Positions 1-9,320 are shown, counted from the stretch's first letter. The stretch: 13,109 nucleotides of DNA from Conidiobolus incongruus B7586 (GCA_000697335.1 JNEM01016566.1:1-13109), one strand, 5' to 3'. Notes: a model not told the origin generated them from the sequence alone. Translations and numbers: made by a program.

Positions 1-97
1 TTGATTAAAATATATTAAAATCAAATCAAAATTAATTTTTTTTACAATAAAAATAAATATATCAAAAATTTAAATATTTAATATATCAATATTATTA
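1..97. other. AT-rich flank, no gene seen
   Basis: Almost pure A/T with short poly-A/T and TA runs. I see no open frame, repeat pair or RNA structure here. It ends at a TA dinucleotide (96-97) that abuts the left inverted repeat of the first mariner element and may be its target site. Confidence 0.6.
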
Positions 98-119
98 GTA
101 TAGAAATTAAGAAATGGCA
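98..119 (+). repeat. left terminal inverted repeat, mariner 1
   Basis: The first 13 bases, gtatagaaattaa, are the exact reverse complement of the right end at 1396-1408. The repeat continues with mismatches through atggca. The next 40 or so bases (to about 160) recur in reverse complement at about 7405-7440, at the tip of mariner 2. Confidence 0.8.
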
Positions 120-299
120 AATTTTTTAATTTCTGATTTTTCAAATATATTATATATTTTGAAAGATTATATATATATAATATATAGGAAAAAAAATATT
201 TCAAACTATATATATATATATTCAATTTTAATTCTTTTTTTTATTAAAATATTTTGATTTTAAAATTTATACTTAAATTTAATCATACTTAAACCAAAT

Positions 300-1330
300 T
301 ATGATTATCAAAAGGTTTTTATTTTTGTATCTTTAAAACTTAACCATAAACCCTTTAAAATCATCCAAAACTTGCAAATAGCTTATAGAGATGATGTTTT
401 ATCTAAAACTACCATATATTGCTAGATTGTGATTTTAACACTGGAAGGGACACTATTCAAAATTTACCAAAATCTAAAAGACCAATTTCTATTGTTATTT
501 TTTTACTTACTAATAGAGTAAAAAAGTATATTAAGAAATACCCTTATATTTCTGTTAGAGAACTATCAAAGTAATTTAATGTTAATTATATAAGCATGTT
601 ATATTTACTTAAGTCTAAACTTAGATTAATTGATAAAAATGTAAAATGGATATTTTATAATTTAACAGAAGCCTAAAAGAAAACTAGAGTAGCTATAGCT
701 AAACTAAACTTATTAAGGTATAACCAAAAACAGAGGTTCTTACAGTGAATACTTATAATTGATGAATCTTGGATTCTTTTATATAATCCTTTATCTAAAA
801 ATAAAACAAGATGTTAGGTTAAGCCAAATCAATTCCCTTTACAAATTCTAATAAATAAACACTTTGAATATAAACAAATGTTATTTGTTATAATGGATTA
901 TAATGATATATGGTCTTCTTATTTAATATCTCAAGGAAAATCAATTAATAGTAAGTTATATATTACCTTTTTAAATAAAACATTTTTTAAATGGTGTTCT
1001 TAATATAAATTAAAGACACCTATTATTTTGCATGATAATTGTAAAATACATAAAACTAAAGCTATAAAAGATTTTTTATATAAAAAAAATTGGAGGGAGT
1101 TACCATATCCAGTATATTCATTTGATTATAATCCATGTGATTATAATTGTTTTAGACATTTAAAAAAACAGCTTACAGGAAAAAAGATTCCTATAATCAA
1201 ATTAAATTGATTTGTAAAAAATCAAATTTCAGTCTTTAATAAAAAAACTATTTTTTAGTTATTAGAAGCTTACCAAAAGTATAGAAAAGAGTTATTAATA
1301 ATAAAAGAGGCTATTAATTTTATATTATTT
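300..1330 (+). pseudogene. mariner transposase, broken (mariner 1)
   Basis: Decayed transposase of a mariner, a cut-and-paste DNA transposon. The main reading register runs from about 422 to 1320. It shows an N-terminal HTH-like part (DTIQNLPKS then RP at about 464-500; SVRELSK near 550), then VAIAKLNLLRY near 692-721, typical of the stretch before the first catalytic Asp. The triad is readable: Asp in IDESW (761-763), Asp in LHDNC (1034-1036) and Asp in NPCDYN (1139-1141). The last two have exactly 34 residues between them, the DD34D mark of mariners. Several in-frame stops break it, including TAA where Gln is expected (TEA-stop-KK near 672) and TGA just before the first Asp. The register also appears to shift near 415-425. 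The longest open stretch, 1028-1210, begins only at a TTG inside this domain and is not a gene of its own. The start is uncertain. Confidence 0.85.
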
Positions 1331-1385
1331 ATTAATTTTTATATATTATTTATTAATTTATTTAATTAAATTTAATTTTAAAATT

Positions 1386-1408
1386 ATGGCATTATTTAAT
1401 TTCTATAC
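1386..1408 (-). repeat. right terminal inverted repeat, mariner 1
   Basis: Reverse complement partner of 98-119: ttaatttctatac at 1396-1408 matches exactly, with an imperfect inner part (atggcatta). Confidence 0.8.
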
Positions 1409-1518
1409 AAATATATATATTTTATATTAAATATTAGAATATTATAATTTCTTTGTTTTTATTATTATAATTCTAAAATAATAAATAAAGTTTGAATAAA
1501 TATAAATATATATATATA
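1409..1518. other. AT-rich spacer, no gene seen
   Basis: Between mariner 1 and Tc1-like copy C. It holds poly-T and a (TA)n run that ends at 1518; the last TA (1517-1518) is the probable target site of copy C. Nothing else is recognisable. Confidence 0.55.
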
Positions 1519-1730
1519 TATTAACCTATAAAAATAAGTTATAGATATAAAATTACTTATTTAAATATTCAAATCTTAAATAATTCTTAATTAATTAAAA
1601 TTAAATTAATATAAATAGTTTAATTATAATAATTGATTATAATTAATTATATTTGATTATATTTTATAAATACTTAATTAATATATTAAAATCTATAATT
1701 AAATAAAATAAGTTATAAATTTTTAAATTT
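1519..1730 (+). repeat. left IR/DR arm, Tc1-like copy C
   Basis: About 210 bases homologous to the left arms of copies A and B. Decayed forms of the transposase-site motif are visible at the outer end (aataagttata near 1532-1543) and the inner end (ataagttataaa, 1708-1719). Confidence 0.7.
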
Positions 1731-1800
1731 ATATATTAAGGGGGTATAAATAACAAAATTTATATATATATATATATTTTTATTATGCTCTATATAATAT

Positions 1801-1808
1801 AAAACTAT
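1801..1808 (+). repeat. probable target-site duplication, left side of the retroelement
   Basis: aaaactat before the 5' LTR matches aaaattat at 11954-11961 after the 3' LTR, one C/T difference apart. Copy B has the uninterrupted sequence, ataaaactattaagc, at the same place. Ty3/Gypsy elements usually duplicate 5 bp, so the true duplication may be the inner five bases, with three A's chance-matched. Confidence 0.6.
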
Positions 1809-2200
1809 TAAAAGACTAGTTCTTTAAATTCCTATATATATTTTCATATAATTTAATTAACTATAAATTATATAATTAAACTATACTTTTATAGCTAAAT
1901 TAATTATATAAATAATATTGAATTATTTAATAAACTAGTTTTTTTTTCTTTTCAATACTTATTATTTTTTATCTTTTCTATTATTTTTAAGTTTGAGACT
2001 ATATTTTACTAATATTATAATATATTCACAGTACCTAATATAAATCTTAATATATTAGTAACCTATCCTAGTTTGAAGCTTAATTAAACTTTATTTATAT
2101 TTGTATATTACAGCCATATTATAATATTATATTTTATATCACACTACTTTTATATTAAGTTTTCCTCTATATTACATCAATATTTACCACTACACTTATA
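1809..2200 (+). repeat. 5' LTR of the chromovirus
   Basis: About 392 bp, homologous along its length to 11563-11953. It starts taaaagacta and ends tacacttata. A block near 2034-2065 (acctaatataaatcttaata) is nearly unchanged in both. The borders are where similarity to the 3' LTR stops on the inside and Tc1-like copy C begins on the outside. Confidence 0.88.
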
Positions 2201-2216
2201 TAGTAGCAATAACAAA
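2201..2216 (+). promoter_or_regulatory. candidate primer-binding site
   Basis: tagtagcaataac directly follows the 5' LTR. LTR elements have a tRNA-complementary site here, usually starting TGG against the tRNA CCA tail; tag would be TGG after one RIP-type change. I cannot name the tRNA. Confidence 0.35.
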
Positions 2217-2339
2217 ACTATTAAAAACCTATTAGAAATTAATAATTACCTATATCAAATCTATTCATTACTATTCTATATCTTATTAATAATTTATTTC
2301 ACTCTAATTTAATATTATACACTATAATACTAATAAAAG

Positions 2340-3017
2340 AAAGATACCCTTATATTATTTTAATGATGATAGTAATTTAATTACTAAGCAAATCTAAGAC
2401 TTTAATCCCTAAAAGCTTATTACCCTCTAAGAAGTTTATATTAAACAACTTCTGGTTGAGAAAAACATAACTTAAAAAGCTTAAATCTAATAAACTAGTT
2501 ACTTTACTATAGTTAATCTATTAAACCATCTTTTTAAAATTTTTAAAAACAAACTAACTATTTATAATAGCTTTAAAAATATTTACAAGCTTGAAAACTA
2601 TCTTAAAAATATAAAAAATTATCTTAACTTAATTCCTAATAAAGATTTAGAGAATATCTTTAAATTAGCCATTTTTTTGGAAAAATCCATTTATACTTAG
2701 TAGTTAACTTATTACAAGCTTAATCTTAAAGAGTTTTTAGGGGGATAATCTATTATAAAAATACAAACCTTTAAATAATTAGAAAAAGCCTTTAAAGAAA
2801 AATATTACCTAAAAGATTAAGTTTAATTAATAAGATAAAAACTTTCTTAATTTAAATAGAAAACTCCTACAAGGTAATTAATTAAGAAATTTAATGAGAT
2901 ATATTTAAATATATTAAATATTATTAAAGAAGAACAAATCTATAGGTTATTATAATGCTTCAACCTTTAAGTAAAACTCTAATTAATTAGCAAGGAATAT
3001 TTTGATAATATTACTCT
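2340..3017 (+). pseudogene. gag region, first part (chromovirus fossil)
   Basis: Downstream of the 5' LTR and candidate primer-binding site. The translated stretch at about 2640-2990 has the character of the Retrotrans_gag (capsid) domain of Gypsy elements: a hydrophobic and charged helical region with family-typical clusters such as FLEKS, EKAFKEKYYL, EEQIYRLL and a following Leu-rich run. Gag forms the particle shell and binds the element RNA. The region is broken in many places and ends where the minus-strand mariner 2 is inserted; the gag region resumes near 7463. The bases from 2217 to 2340 are untranslated leader with no recognised content. The domain call rests on sequence character and position, not on a profile search. 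Confidence 0.65.
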
Positions 3018-3119
3018 ATATTTTTAATAATAAGAATTTTTTGTAATTTAAAATAAATAAATATTTTGTTATATAATATATAGAAATAAATATATAATAT
3101 AAATTTAATATTTTTTTTA

Positions 3120-4140
3120 TTATTAATAACTTTTTACTATATTTTTAATAAAGATCTAATATTTAAAAATTAGTTTTTTTTATTAAAGACTAAAATTTGA
3201 TATTTTACAAATCAATTAAATTTTCTTATATAAATTTTTTTTCTTGTAAGCTAGTTTTTTAAATATCTAAAGTAATTATAGTTGCATAGGTTATAATCTA
3301 AAGAGTATACTAGATATAGTAATTTTTTCTAATTATTTTTAATTAGAAAATTTTTTATATCTTTAAATTTATATATTTTATAATTTTCATAAAAAATAAT
3401 AGGTTTTCTTAAATTATATTAAGAACACTAATTAAAAATACTTTTATTTAAAAAAACCAATATAAAGTTTATTATTAATTGATTTTCCTTCAGGAACTAA
3501 ATAAAAGTAATATATAATATTATAATCTATTATAATTATTAACATTTGTTTATTAACAAAATATTTATTTAAAGGGATTTATAGAGGGGGTTGATTTAAC
3601 TTGATTTAACATTTTGATTTATGTTTTAGTAAAAGATTATATATATAGATTTAAGATTCATCAATTATACTTATTTAATATAAAAGTTTAAGCTTCTAAT
3701 AATATTTTAGTTAGTTTTATTTAACAATAACTACTCTAGCTTTTTTTTAAAATTTAGTTAAATTATAAGGTATTTACTTTATATTTTTATTTATAAATTT
3801 GAGTTTAAATTTTAATATAAATAAAATACTTATAAAACCTATATTATAATGTTTAGATAGTTTTTAACTAAAATAAAAAGGTGCTTTTTAATATATTTTT
3901 TCACTTTATCAATAATTAAAAGAGTAACAGTTAAAGTTAGTTTTTTAAATTTTAGTAAGTTTTGGATAATTTCTCTAATAGATTTAAAATAATTTACCTA
4001 ACAATAGATTGTTAATTTAAATAATATATTATTATTAAAAGCTATTTATAAATTTTAAATGATTTTCAAGGGTTTATAATTAAGGTTTATTAATATTAAA
4101 ATAAAAACTTTTAATGATTATTATTTATTTTAAACATTAT
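3120..4140 (-). pseudogene. mariner transposase, broken (mariner 2)
   Basis: Antisense copy of the mariner 1 transposase, more decayed. Reading the minus strand, the first catalytic block IDES is preserved with Asp at 3660-3662, but the following Trp codon is a stop. The second block, HDN in mariner 1, reads Tyr-Glu-Asn, so the catalytic Asp is Glu (3386-3388). The third block, NPCDYN in mariner 1, reads NLCNYN, so the third Asp is Asn (3281-3283), a GAT-type to AAC change. Many stops and at least one net indel occur between the first and second blocks. It cannot be active. The start lies near 4140 by homology with the region at about 300 of mariner 1; no clear ATG is kept. Confidence 0.8.
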
Positions 4141-4202
4141 TAAATTAAACAACTAATTTTAAAAATTATTTTTTTAATTACAATAATTATTATATGTATA
4201 TA

Positions 4203-4415
4203 CACTAGCTTGCAAAAATAAGTTATAAAATCAAAATTGCTTAAATATTTATTTATATCTTAAATAATTCTTAATTAAATAAATTCAGATTAAAATATAT
4301 AATATACCTATATTAATTAGTTATAACTAACTATATTTGATTATATTATATTAGCTATTGGTTAATATATCACAACCTAAAATTTAACCAAGGTGAGTTA
4401 TAAATTTATAGGTTT
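4203..4415 (+). repeat. left IR/DR arm, Tc1-like copy B
   Basis: Long inverted-repeat arm paired with 7127-7340. Outer motif ataagttataaa (4218-4229), a decayed gtgagttataaa; inner motif gtgagttataaa (4393-4404), unchanged. Confidence 0.8.
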
Positions 4416-4449
4416 ATAAATTAAAAGGGTATAAATAACAAAGCTTATA

Positions 4450-4666
4450 CACTAACCTACAAAAGTGAGTTATAAAATCAAAAATATATATATTTTAATT
4501 AATAACTAAAACAATTGTATATATTAGATTACTTGAAACTATAATATATAATTAAAGTATATTATTAAATAATAAATAAATATATTTAGATATATTTAGT
4601 AAACTATTAGCAAAAATATTAACCTTTAATATTTAACTAAGGTGAGTTATAAATTTGCAGGTTTTT
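4450..4666 (+). repeat. left IR/DR arm, Tc1-like copy A
   Basis: About 217 bp, inverted partner of 5807-6021. The 12-base motif gtgagttataaa occurs twice in the same direction, at the outer end (4465-4476) and the inner end (4642-4653), 177 bp apart. In Sleeping Beauty-type Tc1 elements such paired direct repeats are the transposase binding sites. Confidence 0.85.
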
Positions 4667-4775
4667 GAGATAAGGGGATATATTTAACAATATATAACCA
4701 TATCTTTTTTCTCTCTTTGCTATTATTTTATATAATATTTTACAGATATACTAAATTTTTTTTATTAGTATCATT

Positions 4776-5791
4776 ATGTTTAAATCCCTCTCTAAAAAAA
4801 TCCACTTGTATATCAATTAATTTTATAAAGAAGGTAAATTAACTTGTGATATTGTTAGAATTACTAGTGTTAGCTAGTCTACTATAGCTAAAGCTATTAA
4901 GAATAGCAATAAAAAACATTTAAATTTAAACTTAAGCATGCTAGGATTATAGATAAATATGATGAGAAGTATATTTGTAGGTTAGTTAGTATAGGCAAGT
5001 GTGGTACTATTGTAGAAATACAATAGGAACTACAAGACTATACAAGAATATTAGTTAACACTAATACTATTATACATACTTTACATTAGCATGGATACTA
5101 CTTACACCTCAAGAAAAAACACCCCTAATTAAAAAAATCCCATTATAAAACTAGGTAAGAGTTTAAATGTTGCTACTAATATTGAATTAAAACTAATTAG
5201 AGTAAGGTTATTTAGTTTAATGAAACAAAAATATACCTTAGTGGATCTAATAAAAAAGCTAGATACTTTAGAAAAGATACAAAATTACTTTGTGACTATT
5301 ATGTTAATTTTACCTAAAAATATAGTGGTGGGTCAATTATTGTTTAGGGATATATGTTGTCTTTAGGTGTAAGGTATCTTTATAAAGTTAATAGGGGAAT
5401 TAATACTAAAATGTACCAAAGTATTCTAAACAATGAATTGAAAAAAACCATAGAATAATATAGGTTAAACAAATCTGATGTTATTTTCTAGCAAGATAAT
5501 ACCTCTTATTATATTATAGCTTCTACTACCAAATAGCTTAAAAATAACAAGATAACAGTTATGAAGTAGCCTCTTTAATCTCTTAACTTTAATCTAATTA
5601 AATACCTTTGGGATTAGTTAAAAAAAGATATTAAAGCTTTCCCCCTAACAAAAAATTTAAATCAACTTTAGGAATATGTTCAAGAAGTATAGAACAAGAT
5701 TAACCCTTTTTAGTGTAAGAAGTTAGTTGATTCTATACCCCACAAACTTAAAGAAGTTAGAAAAGCTAATGGTAGATACAATAGGTTTTAA
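4776..5791 (+). pseudogene. Tc1-like transposase, broken (copy A)
   Basis: About 339 codons from ATG 4776 to TAA 5789, the normal length for Tc1 transposases, but not open. The N-terminus (INxFYKEGKL, then SVSxSTIAKAI) is a paired-type HTH DNA-binding segment. In the catalytic part the first block reads FNET, so the expected Asp is Asn (5219-5221); QDN keeps the second Asp (5495-5497); NLIKYLWD has Lys (5600-5602) where the family has Glu (NPIE-LWD). Spacing from second to third position is exactly 34 residues, the DD34E plan. TAG at 5567-5569 replaces the near-invariant Trp of the WPPQSP motif, and other TAA/TAG triplets replace Gln. A net frameshift lies near 4910-4940. The first-Asp and Glu codons both follow a T, so GAT to AAT and GAA to AAA are TpG-to-TpA changes, as RIP makes. 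Confidence 0.9.
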
Positions 5792-5806
5792 TTTTTTTTT
5801 ATCACC

Positions 5807-6021
5807 AAAAACCTGCAAATTTATAACTCACCTTAGGTAAAATTTAAGGGTTTATATTTTAACCAATTAATAGCTAAATATTATTATTTAATGATATATA
5901 TAACTAATAAATATAATAGATTTTAATTATTAAATTTAGGTTTATTTCATTAAATATTAATTAAGTTATTAGTAAAAATATAGGTGTTTTTGATTTTATG
6001 ACTTACTTTTATAGATTAGTG
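5807..6021 (-). repeat. right IR/DR arm, Tc1-like copy A
   Basis: Inverted partner of 4450-4666. Inner motif tttataactcac (5820-5831) is the exact reverse complement of gtgagttataaa; outer motif tttatgacttac (5995-6006) differs at two positions. Confidence 0.85.
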
Positions 6022-6095
6022 TATATATCTTCTTTTTTTGTTATATTATATATATTATAAAACTATTAAGCTAATATTTTAAAATTAATATTATA

Positions 6096-7110
6096 ATACT
6101 TAAATGTCTCTCTAAAAAAGGTCACTTACATATTAATCAACTTTATAATGAAAATAAATTAACTTGTGAGATTGCTAGAATTACTAGTGTTAGCTAATCT
6201 ACTATAGTTAAGGTTATTAAGAACAATGCTAAAGAAACACCTAAATTAAAACTTAAGTGTGTTAAAATTATAAATAAGCATGATAAAAGTGTATTTATAG
6301 ATTAGTTAATATAGGTAAATGTAATACTACTATAAAAGTGTAATAAGAATTATAAAACTATATAAGAATATTAGTTAGAAATAATACTATTATATATACT
6401 TTATATTAGAATAGATATTACTTATATTTTAAAAAAAACACCCCCAACTAAAAAAGTCCTACCATAAAGCTAGGTGGGAGTTTGAATGTTAATACTAAAG
6501 TTGAACCAAAATTAACTAGAGTAAGGTTATTTAGTTTAATGAAACAAAGATATATCTTAATGGATTTAATAAAAAAGCTAGATGTTTCAAAAAAGATAAA
6601 AAATTATTTTATAACCATTATGTTATTATAACCTAAAAATACAATGGTGGGTTAATTATAGTTTAGGGATATATATTATCTTTAGGTATAGGGTATTTTT
6701 ATAGGGTTGATAAGGGAATTAATGCTAAAATATACTAAAGTATTCTAAACAATAAATTGAAAGAAACTATTAAGTGATATAATATATAAAAATCAAATAT
6801 TATTTTCTAACAAGATAATACACCTTGTTATACTACAAATTCTACTATTAAATAACTTAAGAATAACAAAATAACTATCATAAAATAGCCTCCTCAATCT
6901 CCTAATTTTAACTTAATTAAATATTTTTGGGATCAACTAAAAAAATCAATTAAAGCTTTCCCCCCAGAAAAAAATTTAGATTAACTTTAGGAATATATTT
7001 AAGAAGCTTAGAATAATATTAATCTTGCTTAATGTAAGAAGCTAGTTAACTTTATACCCTATAAACTTAAAGAAGTTAGAAAAACAAAAGGTGGATATAC
7101 TAGATATTAA
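6096..7110 (+). pseudogene. Tc1-like transposase, broken (copy B)
   Basis: Close relative of the copy A transposase. The family start codon is ATA here (6096-6098). The first catalytic block again reads FNET (Asn at 6538-6540), QDN keeps its Asp (6814-6816), and the Glu position is Lys (6919-6921), with the same 34-residue spacing. The WPPQSP motif reads stop-PPQSP with TAG at 6886-6888; the next residues are PNFN, where the family has PDLN. Copy B keeps CAA for Gln in this motif where copy A has TAA, so the copies were mutated independently at some sites. Net frame differs between start and first block. The stop at 7108-7110 is in register with the catalytic core. Dead. Confidence 0.88.
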
Positions 7111-7126
7111 TTTTTCTATCAATACT

Positions 7127-7340
7127 AAAACCTACAAATTTATAACTCATCTTAAATATACTTTTAGTGTTAATATATCAATTAATAATTAATTAAATTT
7201 AACTATATATATTATATTATAAATAAAAAATATATATTAATTACATAGTTTAATATAAGTTTATTTAAATTACAATTGATTAAGATATTAATAGAAATAT
7301 ATATATTTTTAATTTTATCACTTATTTTTATAGGCTAGTG
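7127..7340 (-). repeat. right IR/DR arm, Tc1-like copy B
   Basis: Inverted partner of 4203-4415, starting aaaacctacaaatttataac. Both the inner motif (tttataactcat, about 7139-7150) and the outer motif (tttatcacttat, about 7313-7324) are recognisable. Confidence 0.8.
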
Positions 7341-7462
7341 GATATATATTTTAAAAATATATAATTTCTTATTAATTTTATATATATTTATTTATTTTAT
7401 ACTAATAATATATTTGAAAAATCAAAAATTAAAAAATTTCCCATTATTTTAAATTTAAAATA

Positions 7463-7860
7463 ATATATCCTTTTTTAATATTTATATTATAATAATTATC
7501 ATTGATAATATTTTTTATAATATAACTAAATCTTCCTACCTAAAGAATTAATCTTTTAATACTTATTTTAAATTACTTAAATTTCAAATAATAAATGTTT
7601 TTGTTTTAAAACTTTATAAGAAAATATTTAGTAAAAAAGCTAAAGCTTATTTAAAAGTAAATAAAAGTTATTATTATTGTTATAGGATATAAATTAACTA
7701 TAGAGTTAATAAGTATTTTCTCAAGAAATAATATCTGTCTAATTCTCAATAATTTTAATTTACCAACTATAAACCTAATTTAAATAATATTAATATTACC
7801 ATAAAATTACCTTTTTTATAATTAATTAGCAAATTTTAATTTCATTTACAAAAGTTCAAA
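7463..7860 (+). pseudogene. gag region, second part, with possible zinc knuckle (chromovirus fossil)
   Basis: Retroelement sequence resumes after mariner 2. A Tyr-rich, Cys-containing stretch near 7665-7720, followed by basic residues, is where Gypsy gag carries its CCHC zinc knuckle, which binds the element RNA. The motif is too decayed for a firm call. Broken in many places. Confidence 0.45.
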
Positions 7861-8640
7861 TAAATTAATAATTCTGTAAATTAAACTATTTATATTAAAG
7901 TGATCAAACTAATTAAACTACTAAAAACTAAAAATATTCTAGTAACCAATCTACCATGTAATTTTTTACCTTTAACTATCACCCCACTATTTGTTTTAAC
8001 TAGATATTTTATAGATATACCTGTTAATATTTGAATTAACTTTAATTATTTCAATTGTATTATTTATTCTTTTATTTTTATAAAACTATCTTTACCTATT
8101 TAAAAAAGTAGCTTAATAATTAAAAATGCTAATAATTTAATAGAATAAACATCTAATACTATATTTAGATATTTATCATTATTTTTTAACTATTCTTAAT
8201 ATATTAAATTCTTAGTTGGTAATATTAGTTATAATTTTATACTAGGTTAAAATTAGGTTGAATACTATAGTTTTTTATCTATAAGTATTATTTTAAAAGG
8301 TTACAAATTTATTTTATTTTCTAAAAAAAATTAATATAATTAATCTCAAAAAATTTATATTACCCTATTATAAAATTACTAAATATTTTATCTAATACCA
8401 GTTTTATAATTGTATTAAATAATTTTATTATTATAAACAAAAACTAATATAAAGAACTAATTAAAAATCTTAATTATTTATAAAGATATGTATTTATTTA
8501 TTATTCATTTATTAATATTTTATTTGTTGATTTTAATGAAGTTATAATTAATAACCACTTCCTATATAATATAATAAGTTAATTTACTAATGTTTTTAAA
8601 CTTATAGATAAATTATTTTTTTATTATAATATTAAACATA
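7861..8640 (+). pseudogene. protease and linker region of pol, poorly recognisable (chromovirus fossil)
   Basis: Lies between gag and reverse transcriptase, where Gypsy pol encodes an aspartic protease that cuts the polyprotein. I could not find a clear protease active-site motif. The assignment is by position only, and the region is broken in many places. Confidence 0.4.
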
Positions 8641-9320
8641 AAATTAAATTTCTCTTAGGTATATAACTATACTTAAAACTTACTTACCATTTATCTCCCG
8701 AATAATATTAAACTTTAAAAGAAGAAATCTAAATATTACTTGAAAATAGGTATATTAAACTTTTTTCTTTACTATAAAAATCTCTTATCTTTTTTATATA
8801 AAAAGCTAATGGTAGTTAAAGACTATATATTAATAATTATGGTTTAAACTCTAAAACTATTAATGATAAAACCCTATTATTAAATTAATATAATATTAAG
8901 GATAAACTACTTAAATCTATTATATCAATAAAATTAGATATTAGAAATTATTATTATAATATTAAAATTAAAGAAAATTCTAATTTTTTAACCATTTTTA
9001 ATATTTTATTAAGCTATTATAAATTTATTGTTATAAACTTTAAATTATATAATACCCTTGCAACTTTTACCAAGTTCATTATTTCTTTTTTTAATCTTAT
9101 TTTTAATAACTTTATTATTATTTACTTTGATAATATTTTAATCTATTTAAAAACTAAAGAAGAATATATCTAATATATTAATTAAATCTTACAAATTATT
9201 CAAGAACATAAATTACTTTTAAAGCTATTAAAATATATTTTTAATATCTCTTTTATCTCTATTTATAGTTATAATATTTTTTCTTAAAGAATTAACATTA
9301 ATCTAACTAAACTTAATGAT
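8641..9320 (+). pseudogene. reverse transcriptase domain (chromovirus fossil)
   Basis: Copies element RNA into DNA. The N-terminal side has the family pattern of a conserved Leu-Ser-Pro-Glu stretch followed by KEEI and ENRYI-like residues (about 8680-8760). The palm active-site box of the YxDD type lies at 9123-9134, followed by ILIYLKTKEEY (9135-9167), one of the most typical strings of Gypsy reverse transcriptases, and then the HKLLLK stretch. Order and spacing fit RVT_1 of Ty3/Gypsy. Broken in many places. Confidence 0.8.

Larger units (their letters stand above)
98..1408 (+). mobile_element. mariner element 1 (Tc1/mariner superfamily, DD34D), dead
   Basis: A complete-length mariner of about 1.3 kb, the usual size for the family. 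It is bounded by imperfect inverted repeats: the left end begins gtatagaaattaa at 98, and the right end reads ttaatttctatac up to 1408, its reverse complement. A TA lies just left of 98; the bases right of 1408 are AA, so the target duplication is intact on one side only. Between the repeats lies one decayed transposase. A second copy of the same family lies further right on the minus strand and matches along its whole length, including the tip near 7462, which supports both borders. It stands outside the large nest that starts at 1519. Confidence 0.85.
4450..6021 (+). mobile_element. Tc1-like element copy A, youngest in the nest, dead
   Basis: A 1572 bp element with matching inverted tips (cactaacctacaaaagtgag at 4450; cttacttttatagattagtg ending at 6021) and a perfect TA duplication (4448-4449 and 6022-6023), the Tc1/mariner target. 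It interrupts copy B in its leader: B reads ataacaaagctta before it and tatcttctttttttg after it, and copy A itself has the equivalent uninterrupted stretch near 4690-4720. Copy A keeps noticeably more G and C than any other part of the window, fitting the latest arrival. It contains one broken transposase. Confidence 0.92.
4203..7340 (+). mobile_element. Tc1-like element copy B, dead, interrupted by copy A
   Basis: Inverted tips match: cactagcttgcaaaaataag at 4203, and a right end closing in cttatttttataggctagtg at 7340 (reverse complement cactagcctataaaaataag). A TA precedes it at 4201-4202; the right flank reads GA, probably a decayed TA. Its own DNA is 4203-4447 and 6024-7340, about 1.56 kb, matching copy A (1572 bp). 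It sits in the 5' leader of mariner 2, whose sequence breaks off at 4200 and resumes at 7341. Decay is intermediate between A and C. Confidence 0.88.
3018..7462 (-). mobile_element. mariner element 2, minus strand, dead, interrupted by Tc1-like copy B
   Basis: Same family as mariner 1 in opposite orientation. The transposase-bearing part is about 3018-4200. The 5' tip, separated by the insertion of copy B, is about 7341-7462. The reverse complement of 7400-7460 matches the first 60 or so bases of mariner 1 (aaatttttta, tttttgatttttcaaatata), which ties the two halves together. Its own length without the insert is about 1.3 kb, equal to mariner 1. It lies within the gag region of the chromovirus, so it arrived after the retroelement. 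Outer borders are uncertain by about 10 bases because the tips are heavily decayed. Confidence 0.8.

Noticed and set aside
1028-1210. A 60-codon open frame as a small gene
   Set aside because: It starts at a TTG inside the mariner transposase and is just the longest stop-free piece of its catalytic domain (second and third Asp). The codons upstream are in the same register and match the family too.
422-1330. Ciliate-type code (TAA/TAG as Gln), which would open most stops in mariner 1
   Set aside because: Many stops do sit at Gln positions, but TAG also replaces the invariant Trp in the WPPQSP motif of Tc1 copies A and B, TGA occurs too, Gln is written CAA at the same site in a sister copy, and catalytic Asp/Glu codons show G-to-A changes. 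RIP explains all of these; a code change does not.
1741-1790. (TA)n runs as replication origin, centromere or telomere sequence
   Set aside because: The runs are short, irregular and scattered through the window, and they fall in transposon leaders or spacers. No tandem array or telomere-like repeat is present.
4203-7340. One 3.1 kb element with two transposase genes in tandem
   Set aside because: The first transposase has its own pair of inverted arms and a perfect TA duplication inside the outer pair, and each part taken alone is about 1.57 kb. It is one element inserted in another.
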